Assembly: GCA_009760855.2 (NCBI GenBank)
Contig: WPIO01000069.1
Location: 369,001-429,000 of the forward strand
DNA from: Cristatella mucedo
Taxonomy: Eukaryota; Bryozoa; Phylactolaemata; Cristatellidae
Direction: 5' to 3'
Length of the DNA stretch: 60,000 bases
Shown: positions 42,701 to 53,300 of the stretch, in pieces
Numbering within the stretch: the first letter of the stretch is position 1
Layout: the number at the start of each line of letters is the position of its first letter
The notes under the pieces: generated by a model
Database searches by the model: none
What the model saw: the letters and a program-made list of their open reading frames with translations, nothing else
Told to the model about the DNA's origin: nothing
Position numbers and translations under genes: made by a program

Positions 42701-45300
42701 AGCAAGTAAGGATTTCTGTTTTGGAGCAAGCACTAGACTGAAATATATTTACTTTGAGGTCTTTGAGGTCTCCATATTCAACAAAGCCATACTGGGAGCT
42801 AATGGAGTCAATTATGAAAAATCAGCATCTCAATACCTGGTTCTGCTCAGGGATAAGGTGCTCGCCTTTGACCACCTAAGTGGTGTCAAGCCTTGCAGCA
42901 TATTTAAAGCATCTGGATAGAGACTTATACAAATGAATTTTATACATACAAATGAGTTTTCTAGTAACTGCATGGTGAACTTAAGTTGTCTGATTTTGCA
43001 CCTCTGACATTGTCCGAAGCAGTTGAACTAGCTAAAGATCTGTACAATGAAAGTGTCAGTCAAAATCCCTCAAGTAATAGGAATAGCAAGGAAAAAGAAT
43101 TTATTGAGAGCTACATCGATCTGAAGCAACAGACCATCAATGCTGTGTGACACATAGAGCTCCAATGGAACCTAGGTCTTTCCTTCCTCTTACTCAGGTA
43201 AGCTTACCTCTGAAGTAGAACCACTCCCCCTTCCAGGCTAGGCAGTGTACCACGTGGTTATCTGACTCTCAGCGGTGCTTAGCTGTGCCTCGAACCAACG
43301 TCAAAACCTTTTGAGATCCTGCCTTCAGTTCGTTTGCTCTCTTCTTTCTCCTTCTCTTATCACATCGCCCAAACCTGCCCTCTTCCGGACTCGAACTGAA
43401 GGCAATGCACAGCCCTAGCTTGGCATGGTGATTAAGTAGCTCGCCCGACTAAGGTCAAGGTGAATGTATTTGGTGGCTAAGGTCGTGGGCGTGAGCCCAT
43501 GACATATGGGAAGCGCCTGAATAGAGATTAAATTTTCTATAAAGGCGCTATACAGGTGAATTATTGTGTATTATTATATAATGCACCCAAAGCGTGCAGT
43601 TCACTCTCTACTGACGTAACGGCATACCCTGCCTTGAAGACATTTAGAAACATGCTAAAATGTACCTGTTCATCACAGCATTTGGTGGGTCCTTGTGATT
43701 TGTTAATCTGTACTTATGCATGCTGAAACTGTGCATGCTATTACTAACCGTATTTCAATTATGACAATGTGCATGTTACCTGTAACCATGTTGTGAGTGT
43801 TGACTTCTCCAAGTTACCACTGATCATTTGATCATGATTCCTATATAGCATCTGTAAAGTGCCTAGAAAGAGATTTAAGTTTTCCGAGTGACCTTTACAA
43901 ATCTAGTATTGAGTATGTACACCCAACTTGACCTGGCTGGCCAAGTCTCCATACGAGCATCTATTCAAAATGGCTGCGGCTGCCGTGAACCGCCACTAGG
44001 CAGCCTGCCAGGCATGCCGAGCAGAGTTTCCGGTTCCTACCAGGCTTGCTCGTGCAGCTATGAACTTGGCATGCTAAGCCAGGGTGCAGCCAGCTGCCTA
44101 GGGTGCAGCCAGGCACCGGCAGCTGCCTGCTGTCATCGTTCGGTGGGTTGGCAGTGCGATTGACGTGTGAAGACTCGGAGCTGCCTCTCCGAGGCTGCTC
44201 GGAGCAAAAATGCCGTTGTATCTCGGCCCCTGCCCAACTGGACGTTCTCATTAGTAATCAAGGAAGCTGTTGAGGTCAATCGCAAGCTCCTGGCCTTAAG
44301 TCAGGTCTTACAGGATTTTTTTGTCAGCTGGCTTCTTTTCATTACCTTCGGCTCTTTTACACAGTGCACATGTTGGCATCGTCTTGTACACGTGGGGATG
44401 TGAGCCTGTGCTGTAGCAATGCGAGCCTGAGTGGCCGCCTTCCCTGAGGTCTGTGGGCATTATCTCTGCTTGTGCTGCCTCCTCCTCTCCTTCGGCGCAT
44501 CCACAGCTTGCACCATATGGGGTGTGTGCTTTAGTGAAGCAGACTGGAAAGGATGCCACCTACCTCACCATCGTCGTCGCCGGCTTTGGAGTCACCGGTG
44601 AGTTGGTCGATCTAATGTGTTCAAGCTCACGGCTTGTCTGTGTTGTGTTTTCATTATCTGGTGTAGCTCGTAGCAGCCCAGATGCCTTAAATAAAAATGA
44701 CAAGCCTCCAGCAGTGCAGTTGATATGTAGGTATTTGCTGCCAGGAGGTCGAATGTGGCTACGAACTTACGAAAATACGTTATCTTTGTTAGTAACTACA
44801 AAGCCAAGAAGATTAACGAGGGGATACACTATAGAGTCTTGTAACACACTCGAAGTCATAAGCTGCTTTTGGTGTACACAGGGTAGTTGGCAGACTATAT
44901 CTCAGGCAAAGTAAAAGTGAGATGCATAGCTAGTGAGAATGACAGTAAAAAAAAAATGAGTCAAGTAGCAGTGTCTCGGTTTGCTGTTGGCAGGTCTCGG
45001 CTGCAATCCAAACTGTAGCAATATTTAGCTTAATTATTAACATGCTGTTATCTGTTGGGGGCGGGGTGGCTGAACGATTCCCAGCCTGTTGCCTGTGCCA
45101 GTTGCTTTGCATCCATTGGTCAGCAGTCAGAGTCTTCGGTCTAGAGATGCTAGCATATTGCCGTTTCGTTCGTTTACATCTGAGAGGGGGATTATTGTAC
45201 AAGAGTAGGGTGAGCTATTCAGCGTGAGGGACTATTCCGTTTGGGGCAAATCCTGGCTGTTTGTGTGTGTGCTTGCATTTGTGTGTGCCTCTGTACTCAC

Positions 45301-45371
<71 letters not shown>

Positions 45372-48300
45372 ATGTGCTTTCGTGTGTGAACACTATATCC
45401 TGGTAGTAGGGTCCTACATCTATGAGAAATTTGTTGAAACAACTTACGCGAGATTCGATTCTTGGGAATATAGCAACAAAGCTTGTGAACTTGACGTAGG
45501 TTAGTGGTGTTAGTAAATAAATAGTCTATAAATTTATGGGTGTCGTTTGTCATGTCGGAAATCTATTTCTAAACTTCAAATTAAATTTAAGTCAAAACAG
45601 TGCTACATGATATTAATGGCTATCATGTAGAGTGCTACAGTGGCAGCGTATGTACTATAGGGCGACGTGTAAAGCTCTGTATTGTGCTCGCTGCCACTAA
45701 CCATACTTGCATGCTAACCCTGTAATGTCACCTTTAACCACGTTGTTCTTGTTTATTTAGTATGTCACCACTAACCATTCGATCATGCTTCCTTTGCAGC
45801 AAATGTAAAGTGCCTAGAGAGAGACTGGGTTCTCGATGAGTGCTTTATCAAATAAATTAATATTGTTATTTGTAGAGAGCTCACCTGATTTAGCTCTTGC
45901 CTAGTCTTCGCCACTTTATGGAACTATGAATGGCAATGTGTGCACACACTTTGGTAAAGGTGTATTAGCAGATAGTCTTGAAAAAGCATGCCTTTGCATG
46001 CGGGGTAAGGAAGTAGCTTTGAAGTGCACCTGCTGTATTTTCAGTAAGGTGATAACAAATATTGCTTTCCGGATGGGTATATGGGTTGTAGGTGTGGGTC
46101 ATTGTTACAATTACTCGACTGCCAACTTACCCCACTTCTTGATCTTCTAATCTAGCTTTCTGTCAAGCAGATCGTCGACTTCAAGGTCCTGTCTGACTTT
46201 TATGTCCCTTGGTTCTCTTCTTCCTGCATATCTGTCGGAGATAATTACTCAATAGACTTCCCTTTGTACGTCCGGCTTAAGTGTGATTCATCTTGTTAAA
46301 AGCTATTCCTTTTGGCCGATCTTACATAAATAAAATAAATCCTAGCTGATTAAACAGCCTCTTTTTGTATAGCGACACAAGAGCCTTTAAGGCTATCACC
46401 ACCGCTTGCAGTGGCGATAGAGAATCGCCCACCACAGGAATCGAACCCACGACCTCGGCCCGAGGTCGTGAAAGCAACCGCCTTACCTAGTGTGCCATCG
46501 CAGCCCACCTCCTTTGGAAGAAGTACCTTACCTATGATCTTAAACGTAGAAGTGTCAATCGAGTGAGTGCAGTTAAGAAAGCATCTGTCTTGGCATTTCA
46601 AACAAATTAAAAAGCCACATTTTCCTTACAGCATTTGCTTCATGCTTGAGCATGATGGAATTGCGCAGGTTGCTTTCACTATTTATTCAACATATTTTTT
46701 CTTAACAAGTAAATTGCCTAGTAAGAGATTTATCATTTGAAGTAGTTCGTAAGTTTACCAAGTCATCTTCTAGAATAAGATTTTTGTTTAATGACTGGCC
46801 AATATGCAAATTCAGCTATTATGAAGATGATGTATCTCCGTCAGTAACTCCACAAAGTCATAAAGACCATGTGGGTGTTACGCAGGAGAGTTTTGTATAG
46901 CGCACTCACAGCCTAAGCGGCTTTCGGTACGAATTCGGTAGCCAACAGACTTCGTCTCACGCAACAAAGAGAAAGTGGGTAGCATAGCAGAGTTAGGAGA
47001 GCAGTTGAGCTAGTGATTAGCATAGAAAAAGCAGCTCAGGACCGCTGAAAAGGATGTGCCATAGTCGGCAGTTGGAGAGTAGATGTCGTTGCGTAAGAAT
47101 TGTGGAAGCGAGTTCCACAGTCTAGGACCTGCAGAGCTAAAGCTTCCGTCGCCAACTGTCTTTAAGCGGAGGAATGCGACAGCTAATTTATTGTCCACAC
47201 AGGACCTGAGAGTGCGAACAGGCTGAAACTGATGCAGCAGTTCAGCTAGGTACGAAAGCTATCACTAGAAATTAAATTGCCTCTCATTTCTGTACCAAAG
47301 TCTGATCGTACTCAGTAGTAAGAACTCTTTGCTTGTTAAGCCCGCCTTTGATTTAATTCGAGTTTTAGTTTCCATTCTGGTGTCTGATTTAAGGAAACGG
47401 TGGTTCGACTTACAGTGATGACACAGCGCACCCTTTATCGGTCAAACAGCACATTAGGCGACCATCTTGTCATGCTTTTAAGATCACGTGTTTATTTCCT
47501 GAGGACACGATATTTGTTTTGTTCTGACCCTATGATGTCTATGCAGACTAGATTTCGTATTGTCGTAAGGTTTATTTTATTGCAAGCCGGTACTTACTCC
47601 CATCGGATGGATTTTTCTTTGATCGATGCTGCTTATTGCAGGTTTGATGTTCTATCTCATCGGGCGAGAGCTGTTTTCATCAGAAAGCCCTAACGGTGTA
47701 TATGCCAGTGCCGTAAAAAAGTGTCAAGACAATGATGAGGTGATTATTCCACGCTGTTGCTCCACTTTTTGCTGTTTGAACTTTTACCCCCATGTTGAAT
47801 GGGTGCACAGATATGTTTGGGGGAGGGGGCAGCTGAAGCAGCTGCTAAAGCCTGGTCTTATTGCCTCCACCTCATTTCGCTCATCGCCTGTCAAGCTTGT
47901 GCTGCCCATACCAGGAAATGGCAAGAGTCGAATGTTACAATTGCCTAACATTTTGTTTCTAGGTGGCCGACGCACTTGGAACGCCAATAAAGGCCTACGG
48001 TGAGATGACGAGGAGGGGTAGGCGACAGTATCCGAGGTGAGAGATAGAGATAGGAGAGACCATAGATAGCAGTAGCAGTGCCCCCTAGCTGCTCTGCGAG
48101 CACTCGTTGGGCATTTGCACACCAAGGTGCTGGAGTGTCGCCAAGACAGGTGGGAGATAACTGGGTGGGCTTGATCGACTCTGGTTACTTGGCCTCGAAG
48201 CAGACAGTGTGTGCGCTTAATTTGCCACGTCCAAAGACTCGTTGCCAGGCCAAGCAGTCACCGACAAGGTTAGCTGACTCTTGAATTTTTTCTGTACGAG

Positions 48301-50355
48301 CATGTGACCGGATTGATGGAGCCATGAACTCCTAGTTTTAGCCGAATGAGGCCGACTAGAGTACCGTGCAAAATTAATGTAATCATGCTGTTGGCTTTCC
48401 AAATTTCGTGCAATACTGTCAGTGGTAAAATATCTTTTATTATTATTGTTAATATTGCATTTGGCCTGTTGACTGTATGGCTCAATGTCCGGAATCGTCT
48501 CGCGTAAACTCCCTAAATTGTCGGGGCTAATCGGCGCAAATACCAAAGTTAACGAACACGAAAGTTGAGATAGAACGGAAGTGAGAGATAGAAAGAAAGA
48601 GGGGGAAGTCCTCATGTATGTGCACACACCGGTGAGTTCATGTCATCTGAATGCAATGGTAGTTATAAGTGAATAAATATAACTAATGAGATAGCGCTTA
48701 TAAGTGATACCATCTGCAAGGGTTTTCCACCTTTGGAACTGCGTGCCTGACGGTGATCTTGGTGAGGCAGCTTGTCGCAGGCTCCATGTCAGCGTGATGA
48801 CCAGGGGCTGATTATTGTTCAACCTGGCCCCCATAGTTCTACTGCACGTGTCTCTTTTGCAAGGGGGGTAAGGGGACTGTGGTGGGTCGCTCAGCAGCTA
48901 TCTGCTTGGCCCATGAGCTGGTCAAGTTGGGCAATGTATTATGGCTGGTCCTTCAATTACCTTGTTTTTTCACTTAATAATAATAACAATAATAATACAC
49001 TTGATAAAGCGCCCTGAGATATCTCCATCTTTTTCAAGTTGCTTTACATTTGTTGCAAAGGAAACACGATCGGATGTTGAGTGATATCATGCTCGATAAA
49101 CAACATGAATAACATGGTTAGGGGTGTCATGCACAGGATCATCATGCAAGTGTGGTTAGTGGCAGCATGCACAGTGTCAGCATGCATAAGCATATATAGG
49201 ACGAATCACACGGACCTGCTAAATGCTGTCCTAAATAGGTGTTTTCAAGCTCTTTTTAAATGTGGTCAAGTCAGGGGATGTTGTGATGCAAGTTGGAAGT
49301 GAGCTTCAGGCTTTGGGAGTTTGCCTTGCACTGCCATACCCATACGAGATGTTCTTCTTACAACCTGAAGAATTAATGAAAAAATAAAATGTTTTGCGGG
49401 AAGCTCATAACATACACGGAATATCGTGGTTCTAGGGAGATTTACGAAAATGTTATGTCGTCATCAGGAGTTGAACCCTCTACCTTCCAAACGAGAGAGA
49501 CACGAGTAAGTAATGCTAACTCACTCATTGAATCTGACGTTCGTAGATCGCCCCATTTGCTTTGATTTGGCTCCAGAAAATTAGGTATGAGCACTAGCTT
49601 GTGTAGGAGCAAACCTGTCACGTGAACCTCTATTATGAATATCTATTAGTCCAAGTTGGTCCATGCATTCGTGACATCCCGTCTCGACTTCTGCAACTCA
49701 CTGCTTACTGGCCTACCAGCATGTGCGATCAGGCGATTGCAGCTGGTGCAAAACTCTGCAGCTAGGCTTGTCTGTCGTGAACGTCGCAGTTGCCACATTA
49801 CTCCACTTCTCGCCGACCTGCACTGGCTACCAGTCAAGCAACGGATCGACTTCAAGGTTTTGTCGCTCACTTTTAGGTCCCTTCATTCTATGGCTCCAGC
49901 CTATCTGTCAGATATACTACCCCATCAGGCCAAGCATCGTACCACCTGCTTTTCGGAATCCAACAGTCTAGAAATACCTCATACAAACCTTAAATCCTTT
50001 GGAGACCGTGCATTTAGTTCATATGCTCCCAAAGCCTGGAACTGCCTCCCGACCTGCATCAGAACATCCCCTGACCTGACCACATTTAAAAGGAACCTAA
50101 AAACACACCTATTTAGGACAGCATTTAGTGGGTCCCTGTGATTCGTCCTTGATGTGCTTATGCGTGCTGACACTGTGCATGCTGCCACTAACCACATTTG
50201 CATGCTGACCCTGTGCATGTCACCCCTAACCATATTATTCATTTCGTTTGTTTTTCAAGCATGATTTAACTTACCATTCAATTGCATTTCACTTTGCAGC
50301 AAATGTAAAGCGCCTAGAGAGAGATTAAGTTCTCCGAGGGAGCTTTATCAAGTGA

Positions 50356-50386
<31 letters not shown>

Positions 50387-53300
50387 GATTTGATAACTGC
50401 ACTGTGGCCCTAACTGGGAAGTAAGCTTCAGGCCTCCATTAAGTTGTATGCCTCGTGTGGCACATGCACATGCACATGGCACATGGTGTGGCTGGGTTGA
50501 TCCATCAAGGGTCCGGATCCTGCTATATATCAACAGCTTCCCTTTTATGGATCCACCTTCCTGTGTCATGGTCTACTGGTGGGAGCATCCATCGGTCATT
50601 CTTACCTCAGAGCCACATGCTACTTAATTGTTCTTCGATGAGGTCAGGACATTCGAGTAATCCTGGCTGCTTCTGTGTGTTCTTAGTGCTACGACTGTCA
50701 TGCCAGCAGCTCGGTACTAATATTCAATGCCGTATTTTCTCTTTATAGCTACATGGAATTTTCTCTAGGTGGTCGTCAGGCGATGCGTATGAAGTTCTAC
50801 CTAGAAGGTCATTCACGCCATGCTACCGCGCATTTAGAAGTGAGAAAGGTGAGTTGATAACTAGCACTGTTTAAAATGCTGACATTAAAAGTCTTCTGGC
50901 CAAAGACTTAAATTGCAGCAACATAGCCCTCACAGGTTTGGACCTGCTTATCTTGGACTGGTAAAGTATACACAAATTGTCACAATCGAATGGTTATTGG
51001 CAGCAGGCTCAATGACACCTGGTTGGGGAGTAGATGTGATAGGTAGGCTGGAGCCAAGAATGAAGGGACCTACAAATCAATGACAAAACCTTGACGTGCT
51101 GCTTGAAAAATTTAACTAGCTCTTTAGTTCTGTCTCGGCTTGATTATTGTAATTCCCTTTTGGCTGGGCTGCCAAAGAAACCTATTATGCCACTACAGCG
51201 GACTATGAATATGGCTGCAAGGCTGGTATTCAAGTCCCAGCGGTTTGAGCACATGTCTCCATTGCTGAAAGAGCTAGGATGGTTGCCGGTTGAGCAAAGG
51301 ATACAGAACAAAGTTCTTACGCTGACCCACAAGGCCCGCCACGGCTTGGCTCCTTCGTACCTAGCTGAACTGCTACATCAGTTTCAGCCTGTTCGTGCCC
51401 TCAGGTCCTGTGTGGACAATAAATTAGTTGTCCTATTTCTCCGCTTAAAGACAGTTGGCGACAGAAGCTTTAGCTCTGCAGGTCCTAGACTGTGGAACTC
51501 GCTTCCACAGTTCTTGCGCAACGACAACTACTTTCCAACTGCCGACTATGGCACATCCTTTTCAGCGGTCCTGAGCTGCTTTTTCTATGTTACTCACTAC
51601 CTCAACTGCTCTCCTGACTCTGCTATGCTTCCCACTTTCTCTTTGTTGCGTGAGACGAAGTCTGTTGGCTACCGAATGCGTACCGAAAGCCGCTTAGGCT
51701 GTGAGTGCGCTATACAAAACTCTCCTGCGTAACACCCACATGGTCTTTATGACTTTGTGGAGTTACAGACGGAGATACATTACATTACATTACATTGATT
51801 AGAAGCCAGTGCAGGTCGGTGAGATGTGGTTCGATGTGGCAATTGTGATGCTCACGACAGATGAGCCTAGCTGCCGAGTTTTGCACCAACTGTAAGCACC
51901 TGATTGCTGAAGCCGGTAGACCAGCAAGCAGTGAGTTACAGAAGTCGAGACTAGTTGTCACAAATGCATGGAACAATTTAGATGTGGTATTCCTGTCTAA
52001 ATAAGCTTGATTTGTAGCAGTTTTATGTAGCTGAAAATAGGCAGATAGTGGAGCTGATGTGGTCGTCTATTGAAAGGTTACTTTGGAACAAGACACTTGG
52101 ATTTTGTACATATTCAACACGACGTATGCTGGCAGAGCTGATTGTGAGCGTTGAGCTTTCCAATTTGTAAATCACACTTGGCTTGCTCATAACTAGTAGG
52201 CACTTGACACATGCTCGAGGGAAAACGTGTTTAATGATAAAATCTATAACACTAGGCTTGTGCAAACAAAGACATTTCACTCAGACAGAACGAATGCAGT
52301 GAGATGCAGCATGCTACCTTCTCTTGATTAGAGCTAAACGAGCTTCGCGAGAGGAGCAGGTCGTGTAATCATAATCATGATTAAGATGCTTGTCACAAAG
52401 ATTAGGCTGAGCATGAGAATGAGGGGGCCTTAAAAGTGAGTGATGGAATCTCAAAGTTTATATGCTGCTTGACGATTGGCGCATTCAGGTCGATGAGAAG
52501 TGGTACGATGACGGACAAGCCCAGCTGCAAACTTATGCTGCAAGTGTGAGTTGGTTTTGTTAATGGTTGGACCTGAAGGTAGCAAGTTACAGAAATTCGT
52601 TTTGTTGCTCTCGAGAGTGCCATAGGCATCTTCAATATACACTAACACAGCAGCCCCATTTCAAACTTTATGCCTTCAATTTCTGCCATATTTATGCTGC
52701 TGACTTTTTTTGGTCGTTGAGCAGTCTGTTTTGATGACCTAGATCGCCGATGTCTACTAATCTACAGTTACCGTTTTGGCCTGAATTGGCCTGAATTTGC
52801 ATTTGTGACAACTAGTCACGAGTTGCCACATTACTCCACTTCTCGCCGACCTGCACTGGCTACCAGTGAGGCAACGGATTGACTTCAAGGTTTTGTCGCT
52901 CACTTTTAGGTCTCTTCATTCTATGGCTCCAGCCTATCTTTCAGATATACTCCCCCATCAGGCCAAGCATCGTACCACCCGCTTTTCGGAATCCAACAGT
53001 CTGGAAATACCTCGTACAAACCTTAAATCCTTTGGAGACCGTGCATTTAGCTCGTATGCTCCCAAAGCCTGGAACTGCCTCCCGACCTGCGTCAGAACAT
53101 CCCATGACCTGACCACATTTAAAAGAAACTTGAAAACACCTATTTAGGACAGCATTTAGTGTGTCCCTGTGATTCGTCCTTGATGTGCTTATGCGTGCTG
53201 ACACTGTGCATGCTACCACTAACCACATTTGCATGCTGACCCTGTGCGTGTCACCCCTAACCATATTATTCATTTCGTTTGTTTTTCAAGCACGATTTTA

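Larger units (their letters stand above)
37797..44506 (+). other. TIM21 intron 1 (about 6.7 kb)
   Basis: Contains the (GT)n tract at 39673, a LINE-B fragment (39845-40170), a TGTA-rich tract (41170-41342), SINE-1 (41683-41878), LINE-B/LINE-A scraps (42020-42175), SINE-2 copies (42840-42960, 43410-43580) and a LINE-A end (43600-43910). Segments 38000-39670, 40170-41160 and 42180-42830 hold nothing recognised. Confidence 0.8.
44598..47641 (+). other. TIM21 intron 2
   Basis: Holds (TG)n at 45302, a LINE-A 3' end (45690-45872), SINE-1 (46328-46507), a decayed LINE-A-type end (46620-46760) and LINE-B (46828-47260). Segments 44600-45240 and 45880-46320 have nothing recognised. Confidence 0.85.
48037..50748 (+). 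other. TIM21 intron 4
   Basis: Contains a minus-strand LINE-A 3' end (48975-49330) and a plus-strand LINE-A copy (49640-50390). Segments 48040-48970 and 50400-50740 hold nothing recognised except a short acatgcacatgcacatggcac repeat near 50460. Confidence 0.85.

Noticed and set aside
44530-44914. Continuation of the TIM21 exon 2 frame to 44914
   Set aside because: Similarity to TIM21 stops at the GTGAGT donor after 44597 and resumes at 47642, so the rest is intron.
47500-48003. Single 125-codon frame spanning TIM21 exon 3
   Set aside because: Only 47642-47739 matches the family; the flanks are intron sequence with consensus splice sites.
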